DNA of 64,000 bases from positions 1 to 64,000 of the forward strand of contig NZ_BCRB01000007.1 in the NCBI RefSeq assembly GCF_001552375.1, given 5' to 3'. The translations under genes and the position numbers were made by a program. Of this stretch, positions 9,501 to 18,015 are shown piece after piece; position 1 is the stretch's first letter, and every line of letters begins with the position of its first letter. The notes beneath the pieces were generated by a model. The model ran no database searches and had not been told where the DNA came from. It saw only the letters and a list, made by a program, of their open reading frames with translations. Source of the stretch: Cellulomonas iranensis NBRC 101100 = JCM 18110. Lineage in GTDB: Bacteria > Actinomycetota > Actinomycetes > Actinomycetales > Cellulomonadaceae.

Positions 9501-10258
9501 ACCGCCGAGCCGTCCTCTGCCAGGGCCTCGAGCTCGGCCTGGAAGAGCCAGAGCCTGGGCGGCAGGGTGCCGTCGGTGATGCGGCGGTTCTGCAGGGCGA
9601 CCTCGACGACGAGCGTCGCCCCCTCTCCCGCGCGGACGTCCACGCTCACCGACACCTGCACCACGCCGTTGTCGACGAGCACGGGCTCGTCGATCACCGC
9701 ACCGGCGGTGAGGCGGTCAGGCGTCAGGACGACGCGGTGCTCGTGGGGTGTGCGGTCGTACAGCGTACGCACGCGACCGTTGTCGTCCGCCTCGCGGCGC
9801 GGCGCGTACGTGCCCCACCGGGCGATGAGCACGAGAGCAGGGCCCTCCGTGCTCACACGGAAGCGCAGACCCATCGACGACGGCGCGATCAGCTGGGACG
9901 CGGGTCCTCGGTCCTCCGACTCCTCCGAGGTGCCGCTGTCGGAGATGTCCCCGTCATCGACCTCGGGTACGCCGTCGACGTCTCGTCCGACGGAAACGGG
10001 GATAGCGTTCTCGCCTAATCGAAGGTCTTCGATCTCATCCGTCACAGGCACCCGATCCTGTGCTCCGGTGAGCCCGGCGCCTTGAACCTTTACGGGCGCC
10101 AGAGCTCCGGCCAGATAGCGTCCACGCGGATTCCCAAGGACGACCTCTTCCCTTCCGCCCCACGGGCCGAGCAAGTCGGCAACAAGCAGGCGTTGCACCC
10201 TATCCCTAACCCTTGCCGAATTCACTTCAGGCCCCATTCCCCAGTTCCAAGTCACCAA
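6533..10258 (-). CDS. drmA: DISARM helicase DrmA
   Basis: This large SF2-type helicase of about 1,230-1,240 residues is the hallmark DISARM protein. Walker A reads PTGGGKTEAY at about residues 502-511. The DExH box is DELHLITG at about 762. Motif III is VVASTATSRN, and motifs V-VI are ATSMLQVGVDVGR and QASSRVGR at about 1030. A cysteine pair in QRCPWCGSRIS and a nearby HCG suggest a small zinc module between helicase lobes. The start is uncertain: ATG 10258, ATG 10237 and GTG 10225 are all possible and overlap or abut the drmMI stop. The first 200 or so bases are less GC-rich than the rest, continuous with the atypical 3' end of drmMI. Confidence 0.95.
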   Translation of the reverse strand: MVTWNWGMGPEVNSARVRDRVQRLLVADLLGPWGGREEVVLGNPRGRYLAGALAPVKVQGAGLTGAQDRVPVTDEIEDLRLGENAIPVSVGRDVDGVPEVDDGDISDSGTSEESEDRGPASQLIAPSSMGLRFRVSTEGPALVLIARWGTYAPRREADDNGRVRTLYDRTPHEHRVVLTPDRLTAGAVIDEPVLVDNGVVQVSVSVDVRAGEGATLVVEVALQNRRITDGTLPPRLWLFQAELEALAEDGSAVFLPIHDPLDALAPGLDSEEQRLELLYRDRLEFAVGRTCSATWTCADPDTTGGEWVRDLVEDARRAYRVRTTWLPTAEVPQTMAPAVPGAVVSMDRLGSAPLKDVVAGLRPMVDDYRAWLVDRRAEVAHLPPHLQDIADEAVEDAEGVADRLEAGLARLAHPDVFRAFQFMNRVMADQRVHSQVAQLRSESADVTIAEATEQVMAKDELARASWRPFQLGFILMQLGSLADPASPLRSGDAAQAELLFFPTGGGKTEAYLGLAAFTFAIRRLQGDIPSPDGPLDGRDGVAVLMRYTLRLLTTQQFQRATALVCAAELERRRDPDTWGTEPFRIGLWVGTSVSPKSVTEARAQVEDARGVEGKAYGVTVLQLQRCPWCGSRISPKQHIRYDDVRRRVLVHCGAKLGTECPFAEGGSVEDGLPVLTTDEEIYRHPPTYLLATVDKFARIAREGQTAHLFGHVAQRCPRHGYVHPDTLDEVCNRTAHNRKGSAPKVTVTPVGRLRPPDLIVQDELHLITGALGTAVGLFEVAVDTLCSWQLGPDAATAAAIRPLVVASTATSRNALGQVRRLYGRGVEIFPPQVLDVRDTYFSAEVPISEKNPGRRYVGVCAHGARLTLAEIRVAEILLLAGQRLLDEHGEAADPYMTLVGYFSATRELAGMRRYLDDDVTTRITNPDRTSGYAPRGRFGLEVGELTSRISSTEITATLDRLAVAFDPHFDSTSAHTRMAQAARDGKKEPGRPGDRPYDVVLATSMLQVGVDVGRLGLMLIVGQPKNTAEYIQASSRVGRVASRPGLVVTLANRARPRDMAHYEQFEHDHRTFYAHVEALSVTPFSDSSLERGLTSVLVSVARVLDVTASPSLSPQVGASAVATRYATVKHLIDVIAQRAAAAGADELVGEIREKLQRRLDVWYARATANPGTVYDKRGSAPGLLKSPEDETILGDDVYLRVANSMREVQPEINLVVRSVQDKVTDVEPADAPAWEFPLEVG

Positions 10259-13200
10259 TTGTGGGGGACTCTTTCGAGTCCCGGCGGAGCGCAGTGCGCC
10301 TGTTGTTCTCCTCCAACAATCTGTCCATGACCTCGGACTGGGAATCCGGATCGAGCGTCCACCTCAAGACTTGCTTATAGGAGTACACGCCGTGCTCGGC
10401 GCGGACGTCCGACCATCCGTAGGTCGCGAGCAGCGACATGTCGAGCTCGCGATGCAGATCGCGAACTCTCACTACATCACCATCGTTGACAATTGAAGGA
10501 TCGTTGACGCGACCGTAGATGCCGGTGAGACTCAAATTTCGTCGCGTCATCACCTCCGTTCGCACTTCGTATAGGGCTGTCGCAACCTCAACGGCAGCGG
10601 ATATATCCGCGAGGGGCCGAGGGAATGTGTCGGAGACCGCTCGCGGCGTGAATGTCGGATCGCTACGCATCGAAGTTCCATACCTAATCGCCCACGTCGA
10701 CATCAGAGAGGAGGATGCAACTGCGAGATCCTCGAGCACTTCACCGGTGAAGACCACCACCTTGTCCGTGAATACCGCGTCGGCGGGTGCAATAGTCGGC
10801 ATCAGAGTCCGACTCACCCGAGCAATGACGGCGACCCGATCGCGAGAACGCATCCGCGAATACAAACGCGGCCGAGCGTTCCAGTGCTTCCACCACTCGT
10901 ACACCATGCGCGGGTACTTACTAGGGTCCTGACGAGAGCGCTCCGGTCGCACGCAGGTCTCCACATGGCGCCACGGAGCGGGATACGCTCGAGCCTGATC
11001 CTCGGACATCTCTCCGAAATCGATAACCCAGCGCTGCGGAACCAAGACGGCGAGCGAGTTCAGGTCCTGCCCGGTAAAGAGTGGCCGGATTACCTCTCTG
11101 TTCCGGTCGTCCTCGGCGAGCATCACGTCTGCGCTGCCCTTCGAAAGTACAAACCCGGCACCATGCAGATATGACCCCAGGCTCGCCCAGCCATCGTTCT
11201 GCGCGAGGCGCACTGGGGCTATCGAAATAGCCCCCTTAGGCTCCAGGAGCGTGCTTATCTCACGAACCGATACCCCATCCGCAACTGGCCGCACCCCCTG
11301 GCTCGGCGTGACCCTTGAAGACCACACTGCAGCGAACTCTACATTAGCGGAGGACGCCGGCCATTTTTTGCTCTGAATCGATCTATAGATGTGGAAGCCT
11401 TCATGCTCAAGGCGGTCCAGTCCGAGCTCTCGGGTCTCCCCTTGTGCGATCGAGTTGCTCCCGATGAGTCCGAGCGTGCCCGATCTCTTCACCACTAGGG
11501 ATGCCCGAACAAGAAAGAATGAGACCAGGTCCGCCCGGCCGAGGCGCCGACCGAGGCCCAAGGTCGCCAGGAGGTAGTCGCGATATCTTGAACCCGCGGC
11601 CGACGGTATCTTGGTACCACCGAGGAATGGTGGGTTGCCGACGACGGAATCAAATCCTCCGTGCTGGAGCATTACGTCAGGCGCCTGCAGAACCCAATGG
11701 AGTGGTCTCCATCGCCGACCGCTAGGTTCTAGCTCCATCGCGAGGCCGGCCACGATGACGGCGTTGAGTAGGTCGGTGTCGCCTAGCGCAGAACGCATCA
11801 ACGCGAGCGACAGGTGCTCGTAGGCGGCCTCGAGGGGCTTGCCGGGCTTGCCGCCGACCGCCAGCCCGGCGGCCACGATGCCGTCGGCGACGGTGCGGAG
11901 CTCCGCCAGCTGCTCGTCGAGCTGTCTCATGAGCTGGCGCTTCGCGTGCGTCGTCCGCATCGCGTTGCCGTCGGACACCGTCGTCGCGAGCTGGCCGCGG
12001 ATCTCGGTCGCTCGCTGGATGGCGAGGTCGACATCCAGGGTGAAGCCCGGGTTCCGCAGACGGGCGGGTGACGGGTCGATGTGGAGCCCACGCAGCTGTC
12101 GGAGCTCCGTCAGGCCGAGCAGCGAGTTGCCGCAGAAGATCTTGTCGTCGACGAACGAGAAGGGCTTGTCCCGGTCGAGCGACACCAGCCACAGGGAGAG
12201 CTTGCACATCTCGACAGCCATCGGGTTGATGTCCGCCCCGTACAGGCAGTGCGCGACGATCTCCCGACGCGCCTCGATCTCCCGTCGCCGGCGCTGCTCG
12301 GCGCTGACGTCCTCGCGGGTGATGCCCTCGGCGTCCCACGCCTCCAGCAGCTTGCCACCGAGGTAGCGTGCCGCGGCCACGAGGAATGCCCCGGATCCGA
12401 CTGCGATGTCCGCGACCTTGAGGTCGAGGATCCGTGACGAGGAGATGAGATTCCACGCGCTCGTGTCGGCGGTCTGCAGCGGACCCGGCTGGTACACGAG
12501 CGGTTCGAGGGCGTGCAGGACGACCTCTTCGGCCAGGGCACGCGGCGTGTAGTGCGTCCCCGAGTTGGCGCGGGACCGGGTCTCGACGACCACGAGCCCA
12601 CCACCGAGCACGACGTACGGCAGTCCGCGCAGGTCGCGGCGGATCAGGTGGATGTACCCGATGAGCTCGTCGAGCAGACCTGCGTCCCGCACCACGGGGC
12701 GCAGCAGCCGCCGGGCCTCGTCCTGCGCCTCGACGGTGCCGCTGGTCTCGTATGCCTTCGCTACCTGCCTGACCGTGCTCGCACGCGCCCCGGGCTGATC
12801 GTCCTTCAGCCACGCGACCAGCGCCGCGGCGAAGGTCGCAGGGTCCTCGCCCGCGTCGTCGGAGAGCTTGTGCAGGACGTCGAGCCTGATCTCCGGTTCC
12901 GCACCGTCCTGCGGCCCCGACAGGCCGACGATCGTCTCTCCCGGGTCGGTGAACCTCGCGGAGTAGCCGAGCAGACCCTCGTAGACGTAGCCGATCTGCT
13001 CGACGTCCAGGTCGCGGAAGGACACCGCACGTGCCTCGTTCCCGATGCGAACCTGCTGGACGGCACGCAGCACGTGCAGCATGACGCGATCGTCGACCAC
13101 GACGCGGAGGCGGCCGGTCGTCGGGTCGGTGGCGAGCAGCCACTCGAAGCGGTCGGGGTCGAAGAGCGATCCGCCGTAGGCCGGCATACGCAGGTCCTCG

Positions 13201-14327
13201 AACGTCGCCCCTTCGTAGAGCGCACTGCTCGTGGCGAGCAACCGGTGCCAGGTGTCGAACGACCCCTCGAGGAGCTCCTCACCGTCGGCAGCGACGGCAG
13301 CGCGTCGGCGGGCATCGAGACGCTCGGCAGCGTCGGAGATCGCGTAGGCGTCGCGGTACAGGACGCTGTCAGGGAGGAGCTCGTTCGCCTCCGCGAAGAG
13401 CAGGAACACCACGCGCATCATGACCGTCACGGCCGCGTCGTACACGGTGTGCCCGTCGTCCGGGAGCGGTGACGCCTCCCCGGCGGCGATCGCATGCAGG
13501 TGCAACTCCGAGAACGACTGCACCAGCAGCTCGACGGCCGCGCGCACCTGCCGACCGAGCTGATCGGTGATCTCCTCCGTGCTCGCGACGGAGTCGCGCA
13601 GCAGCGCGGGAAGTCGACGCGCGGGCGTCCCACCCGCCAGCGAGGTGAGTCGCGCCAGAGCCCAGAACGCGGCCCTGAGATCCGGCTCCTCGCGGAAGAG
13701 CGCGCCGTCGAACGCGCCGGAGCCGACCGCGCCCTGGTCACTCACCCACACGAGCGCCCACCAGCGACCGTCGGTCACGACGGCCACGGGGATGCCGCTG
13801 TCTCCGCTGGAGCGACTCGCCCGCAGGAGCGCTGCGCCCCTGTCGATCGCGGTCGCCGTCCACCCGTCGGAACCCGGTGCTGCGAGGTCGTCGGTCGGGT
13901 CGACGACCAGCAGCAGCGCCTCTGCGTCCTCGCCGGTCCGCAGGACGGCGGTCGGCCTGACGGAGTGCTCACCGTCGAGCGACACCGCCCGCAGGTCCGG
14001 CGGAGCCTCGGCTACGTACCCGTCCCACTCGAGCACCTGGTGGGTCATCGTCGTCACCCAGGCGTCGCGCTCGGCGAGATACGCCGACGTCGCCGAGTCA
14101 TCACGGGCCGAGCGCACCCACGTGGTCCACGCGCGCTCCCACAGGCGGAAGCCCTCCGAGAACGACTCACCGACCTGGTCGACAGCAGCGTCCGGACGGG
14201 GCAGGCCGTCGCGGAACTGCGCCTTGAGAGCTGGACGCGCGAGGAACGGCCCGTCGACGACGACGAGGTCGAGCCACGCGAAGGGGTCGTCCGGTCGCTT
14301 CGGCCGGTACCCCGGTCGCGGGCTCAT
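10227..14327 (-). CDS. drmMI: DISARM class 1 adenine methyltransferase DrmMI
   Basis: This 1,366-residue protein is predicted to be the DISARM modification enzyme that marks self DNA with N6-methyladenine. SAM-binding motif I is DIAVGSGAFL at residues 640-649; the catalytic motif IV is NPPF at 898-901. The N-terminal 600 residues are of the type seen in large Eco57I-like methylases and carry no nuclease motif that I recognise. Everything after NPPF, about 470 residues, should include target recognition. The start ATG overlaps the drmD stop as ATGA. The 3' part is markedly less GC-rich, described separately. Its presence in place of a DrmMII cytosine methylase makes the system class 1. Confidence 0.94.
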   Translation of the reverse strand: MSPRPGYRPKRPDDPFAWLDLVVVDGPFLARPALKAQFRDGLPRPDAAVDQVGESFSEGFRLWERAWTTWVRSARDDSATSAYLAERDAWVTTMTHQVLEWDGYVAEAPPDLRAVSLDGEHSVRPTAVLRTGEDAEALLLVVDPTDDLAAPGSDGWTATAIDRGAALLRASRSSGDSGIPVAVVTDGRWWALVWVSDQGAVGSGAFDGALFREEPDLRAAFWALARLTSLAGGTPARRLPALLRDSVASTEEITDQLGRQVRAAVELLVQSFSELHLHAIAAGEASPLPDDGHTVYDAAVTVMMRVVFLLFAEANELLPDSVLYRDAYAISDAAERLDARRRAAVAADGEELLEGSFDTWHRLLATSSALYEGATFEDLRMPAYGGSLFDPDRFEWLLATDPTTGRLRVVVDDRVMLHVLRAVQQVRIGNEARAVSFRDLDVEQIGYVYEGLLGYSARFTDPGETIVGLSGPQDGAEPEIRLDVLHKLSDDAGEDPATFAAALVAWLKDDQPGARASTVRQVAKAYETSGTVEAQDEARRLLRPVVRDAGLLDELIGYIHLIRRDLRGLPYVVLGGGLVVVETRSRANSGTHYTPRALAEEVVLHALEPLVYQPGPLQTADTSAWNLISSSRILDLKVADIAVGSGAFLVAAARYLGGKLLEAWDAEGITREDVSAEQRRRREIEARREIVAHCLYGADINPMAVEMCKLSLWLVSLDRDKPFSFVDDKIFCGNSLLGLTELRQLRGLHIDPSPARLRNPGFTLDVDLAIQRATEIRGQLATTVSDGNAMRTTHAKRQLMRQLDEQLAELRTVADGIVAAGLAVGGKPGKPLEAAYEHLSLALMRSALGDTDLLNAVIVAGLAMELEPSGRRWRPLHWVLQAPDVMLQHGGFDSVVGNPPFLGGTKIPSAAGSRYRDYLLATLGLGRRLGRADLVSFFLVRASLVVKRSGTLGLIGSNSIAQGETRELGLDRLEHEGFHIYRSIQSKKWPASSANVEFAAVWSSRVTPSQGVRPVADGVSVREISTLLEPKGAISIAPVRLAQNDGWASLGSYLHGAGFVLSKGSADVMLAEDDRNREVIRPLFTGQDLNSLAVLVPQRWVIDFGEMSEDQARAYPAPWRHVETCVRPERSRQDPSKYPRMVYEWWKHWNARPRLYSRMRSRDRVAVIARVSRTLMPTIAPADAVFTDKVVVFTGEVLEDLAVASSSLMSTWAIRYGTSMRSDPTFTPRAVSDTFPRPLADISAAVEVATALYEVRTEVMTRRNLSLTGIYGRVNDPSIVNDGDVVRVRDLHRELDMSLLATYGWSDVRAEHGVYSYKQVLRWTLDPDSQSEVMDRLLEENNRRTALRRDSKESPTIGDLELGNGA
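10255..11740. other. Lower-GC block covering the DrmMI target-recognition region
   Basis: Hand counts show 30 G/C of 60 at 10441-10500, 33 of 60 at 10681-10740 and 30 of 60 at 11341-11400, against 44 of 60 at 13441-13500 in the same gene. The block runs from just before the drmMI stop to about 160 codons ahead of that limit of normal composition, and includes the catalytic NPPF at about 11636. Codon choice is also relaxed, with A- and T-ending codons. The edges are judged by eye. The simplest reading is replacement of the specificity region by recombination from a less GC-rich source. Confidence 0.75.
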
Positions 14328-17300
14328 GCGAGGCTCCCCTCAGCGTCGGCGGGCGTCAGTGCGAACACGAGCGCGCCAGTCAGTGCGTGGTGCTGCGACT
14401 CCTGGTACCTGGCCTCGACCGCGCGTCGTTCCCGGTCCAGCTCGTCGTCGAGAACGTCCAGGCGCCGGCGCACCTCGTCGATGTCGCGACGGCGTTGCCG
14501 GGCGGACCCCTCCAGCTCGAAGAGCGCCTCCTCGGCCTGCCTCGCCGCCTGCTCCATCGCTGCGACGGACCTCTGGAGCGTCTGACGGAAACGCGAGAAC
14601 GTGCCGTCGACGCGTGCGAGGTCAGCCTCCCGGCGACCCCGGAGCGACTCCTCGAGCTCCTCGAGCCGCCGGTCGGCCCTGACCTGCACCGCTCGCTCCA
14701 CGCGGGCGCGCAGCGCCTCGTCACCGTCCTCGTTCCAGCGGGCTGCGAGCGCGCGCAGCACGTCCGGACCCGGCGACCGCAGGTCCTGCCCGTCGAGCGT
14801 CGTGGCCAGCAGGTCCTCGGAGAGCTCCTCGCCGAGGTCCTGGCGACGCCGCAACCGGGTGCCGGCGAGGAAGACCTCCTCGTGCAGACGGACGCCGCTA
14901 CCGCCGACGAGCACCAGGCGCGCGACCGCTGCGGCGAACGAGTCACGCAGCCCTGGTACGACGACCGCGGTCACACGCTGGACGGAAGGGTGCGGTGACC
15001 AGAGCTCCTGGCGCAGCGCGCGAGTCGCCAACCGGACCAGCGGGTGGCCGAGGTGGGCGTGCACGAGATCCGTTCGTCCGCGTGCCGCCTCCTCGTCGAA
15101 GGTCAGCCGACGGCGCTCCGACGTGAGCGGGTCGTCCAGGTCCTGCACCGCCAGCGCCCACGTGCGCGCCATCGCCGTCGGCGCAGCGAAGACGGGAGCG
15201 TCGGTGTCGACGTCCCCGACCGGCTGGAGGGTCGGCTGCCCGGCGAGCTGCAGAGCCGTGTCGACCACGCGGTGGACGTTCGCCGGATGCAGGTGAAGCC
15301 GTCGGCGGACGTCATCGAGCCCTTCGGTGATACGCGTGAGCTCGGCGGACATGCGCCGATCGCCCGCCAGCATGTCGGTCACTGCCCGCGTCGAGTCGTC
15401 GCGGGCGGGCCGGGAAGCCCGCGGCCGGCGGCCGAGCAGCTCCTCCTCGAGGTCCGGTGCGAGGACGTCGTTCGCGGAACCGAGGTCGTTGCGGACCCGC
15501 TGCATCTTGTCCAGGAGTCGACGCAGCAGGTCGACGTCGCGGTCCAGCGCGGACCGCCCGCTGACCGGTGCGAAGTGCCACGCCACCGGGGTCTGCGTCT
15601 GCCCGTAACGGTCGATGCGGCCGATGCGCTGCTCGAGGCGGTTGGGGTTGAACGGCACGTCGAAGTTCACGAGCCGGTGGCAGTACCGCTGCAGGTCGAT
15701 CCCCTCGCCGGCGGCGTCGGTGGCGAGCAGGACCCGCACCGGGTGCTCCGACGGATCGGCGTTGAAGCGCAGCCGGATGTCCTCGCGCTCGTCCGGTGGC
15801 GTCTGCCCGTGGATCACAGCAAGCCTGTCGGAGTCGTAGCCAGCGGTGCGCAGGACGCGCTCGATCCACTCGAGGGTGTCCACGTACTCCGTGAAGACGA
15901 CCACACGCTCGTTCGACCACGTGCCCGTCGAGCGGATCTCGCCGTCGAGGAACCGGACGAGCTGGGTCAGGCGGGTGTCCGGCCGCGCCTCGTAGCTGCG
16001 TCCCCACGCGACGAGGTCCTCGAGGTCCTTCTCGTCCTGGGGCGAGAGGTCCTCGAGGACCCGACGGCTGTCGGTGAGCGCGCCGAGCTCAGGCTGCGCG
16101 GCGCGGCCCTCCTCCTCGTCCGGCGCGGCGTCACCCCACAGGTCGTCGAACTCCGGCAGGTCGGGCTCCCGGCCATCACGGCGCGCCTCGAGGTAGGCCG
16201 CAGCCGTCCGGGCGAAGGCCCAGGGGGACGACAGGAACCGCTTCTTGAGCAGCAGCGCCGAGATGTCCGCCGCGCGTGCCGGTCGACCGGCGGCTGCGCG
16301 GCGTCGCCGGTCGAGCAGCGCGGTGAGACGGTCGTACATCTCGGCCTCGTCGTCCGCGGCCTCGACGGGCAGCGGCCGGATCTGGCGCTCGCGGAAGCGG
16401 TCGCCCGGCACGTCGGACTTCAACCGCCGCACGGCCACCTCGGCCAGCGCGGTGCGGTCGATCTGGGCGCCACGCGCGAACCGGTGCTCGTCGATCATCT
16501 CGAGCAGCGCGGTGAACGACTCCTCGTACCCGTTGTGGGGCGTCGCGGACAGGAAGAGGCGGTGCTCGCAGCGTCGGGCGAGGTCGCGCACCGCCGCCGT
16601 CCGCTGCGAGTCGACCGCGTAGCCGCGGCGTCCGGACGCCTGGTGCGGCGCAGACGGTGCCACGTGATGCGCTTCGTCGACCACGAGCACGTCGAAGACC
16701 CGGCCGTCGCGGCCGGTCCGGCGGGCGGCGTCGAACGCCGACTGCAGCATGCGCTGGGCGCGCGGGCCGGGCAGCCACGACATCGAGACGATGACGCGCG
16801 GGAACAGCACGAACGGGTTGGCGTGCACGCCGTAGCGACGGCGCACGTCCTTCATCGTCTGCGAGCTGATGACCTCGAACGACAACCCGAACTTCTCGAG
16901 CATCTCGTCGTGCCACTTCTGCACGAGACCCGCGGGGCAGACGACGACCACGGACCGAGCCCGGTGACGCAGCAGCAGCTCCTGGATGACCAGCCCGGCC
17001 TCGATCGTCTTGCCGAGGCCGACGTCATCGGCGAGGAGGAGGTTCGTCCGGGGCGCGGAGAGCGCCCTGCGCAGCGGTTCGAGCTGATACGGCTCGACCG
17101 CGGCACCTGACCGGAAGGGCGCCTGGTAGGTCCCCGGATCGGCCGAGGTCACCGCGCCCCAGCGCAGCGCGTCGACGAACGCGGCCAGGGTCCCCGGGTC
17201 GTCGAACTGCTCGGGGTCGACCTGCCGCGGCAGGCCGCGCTCCGTGACCGTCGCGCGCCCGGGCTCGATCTCCCAGACCACCCGCAGCTCGTCTCCTGTG

Positions 17301-17461
17301 GCGTCCTCACCCATCGCCTGGAGCGTGACGGCGTGCTGGATCTCGGTGACGTCGTCGTCCGCCGAGGATCGCGGGAGGGCCTGCGTGGCGACGTCCGTCA
17401 CCACCCACCGAGCGCCTCGGACGTGGACCATCTGGCCGACCTCAGGGAGATGGGTTTGCAC
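14324..17461 (-). CDS. drmD: DISARM class 1 SNF2-like helicase DrmD
   Basis: This SF2 SNF2/RapA-type ATPase of 1,045 residues is the signature of class 1 DISARM. Walker A is ADDVGLGKTIEAG (about 144-156), the DEAH box is VVDEAHH (about 260), motif III is LFLSATPHNGY, and motifs V-VI are TDAAGEGIDLQ and QRIGRIDRYGQ (about 605-615). The C-terminal 150 residues form a charged coiled coil. GTG 17461 is chosen because GGAAGG lies 6 bases upstream; a GTG at 17479 in frame has no such site. It is the first gene of the operon, divergent from vsr over 116 bases that must hold the promoter. Confidence 0.94.
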   Translation of the reverse strand: MQTHLPEVGQMVHVRGARWVVTDVATQALPRSSADDDVTEIQHAVTLQAMGEDATGDELRVVWEIEPGRATVTERGLPRQVDPEQFDDPGTLAAFVDALRWGAVTSADPGTYQAPFRSGAAVEPYQLEPLRRALSAPRTNLLLADDVGLGKTIEAGLVIQELLLRHRARSVVVVCPAGLVQKWHDEMLEKFGLSFEVISSQTMKDVRRRYGVHANPFVLFPRVIVSMSWLPGPRAQRMLQSAFDAARRTGRDGRVFDVLVVDEAHHVAPSAPHQASGRRGYAVDSQRTAAVRDLARRCEHRLFLSATPHNGYEESFTALLEMIDEHRFARGAQIDRTALAEVAVRRLKSDVPGDRFRERQIRPLPVEAADDEAEMYDRLTALLDRRRRAAAGRPARAADISALLLKKRFLSSPWAFARTAAAYLEARRDGREPDLPEFDDLWGDAAPDEEEGRAAQPELGALTDSRRVLEDLSPQDEKDLEDLVAWGRSYEARPDTRLTQLVRFLDGEIRSTGTWSNERVVVFTEYVDTLEWIERVLRTAGYDSDRLAVIHGQTPPDEREDIRLRFNADPSEHPVRVLLATDAAGEGIDLQRYCHRLVNFDVPFNPNRLEQRIGRIDRYGQTQTPVAWHFAPVSGRSALDRDVDLLRRLLDKMQRVRNDLGSANDVLAPDLEEELLGRRPRASRPARDDSTRAVTDMLAGDRRMSAELTRITEGLDDVRRRLHLHPANVHRVVDTALQLAGQPTLQPVGDVDTDAPVFAAPTAMARTWALAVQDLDDPLTSERRRLTFDEEAARGRTDLVHAHLGHPLVRLATRALRQELWSPHPSVQRVTAVVVPGLRDSFAAAVARLVLVGGSGVRLHEEVFLAGTRLRRRQDLGEELSEDLLATTLDGQDLRSPGPDVLRALAARWNEDGDEALRARVERAVQVRADRRLEELEESLRGRREADLARVDGTFSRFRQTLQRSVAAMEQAARQAEEALFELEGSARQRRRDIDEVRRRLDVLDDELDRERRAVEARYQESQHHALTGALVFALTPADAEGSLA

Positions 17462-17577
17462 ATCAGTCCTTCCTCGCACTCCCTGAAGACCCTAGCGACG
17501 TGGGATGACGTACGCGGCGGACAACACGGACATCGATCACGCGAGCGAACGCGCCCGAATCGGGTCAGTCTGGTCCC

Positions 17578-18015
17578 GTGCAGCCGTCACCCCCCGGACC
17601 TCACCCCGGCTCGTCTAGCGCAGACGCCTCTCGGCGCATGAGCACGCTACGTCGGCGAGACAACCGACCCGAGACGGCCGTGCGACAGCGGCTCCACGCG
17701 ATGGGACTCCGGTATCGCGTGACCTGGCCCGTGCCCGGACAGCGACGCCGGACCATCGACATCGCCTTCACGCGGGCTCGCGTGGCCGTGTACATCGACG
17801 GGTGCTTCTGGCACGGATGTCCGCTCCACGGCACCATGCCGCGGTCCAACACCGCGTGGTGGGAGGCGAAGCTCTCAGCGAACCAAGCCCGCGACGCCTC
17901 CGTCAACAGCCAGCTCAACGCCCTCGGGTGGACGGTCCTACGGTTCTGGGAGCACGAGGCACCGGACTCTGTCGCAGAGCGGATCTACTCGGTTGTACGT
18001 GCAGCAGCCATGTGA
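17578..18015 (+). CDS. vsr: Very short patch repair (Vsr) endonuclease
   Basis: Vsr nicks DNA at T:G mismatches left when methylcytosine deaminates. The 145-residue length fits the family. The metal-binding aspartate is in RTIDIAF (residue 61), and the active-site block is DGCFWHGC (residues 74-81) with the catalytic histidine at 79. NQARD and GWTVLRFWEHE follow as expected. One cysteine of the usual structural zinc site is replaced by His in WEH. The GTG start keeps the N-terminal arm (SRRMSTLRRRD) seen in relatives; ATG 17638 would cut into it. It converges on the methyltransferase gene and overlaps it by 31 bases at the 3' ends. Confidence 0.92.
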   Translation: MQPSPPGPHPGSSSADASRRMSTLRRRDNRPETAVRQRLHAMGLRYRVTWPVPGQRRRTIDIAFTRARVAVYIDGCFWHGCPLHGTMPRSNTAWWEAKLSANQARDASVNSQLNALGWTVLRFWEHEAPDSVAERIYSVVRAAAM

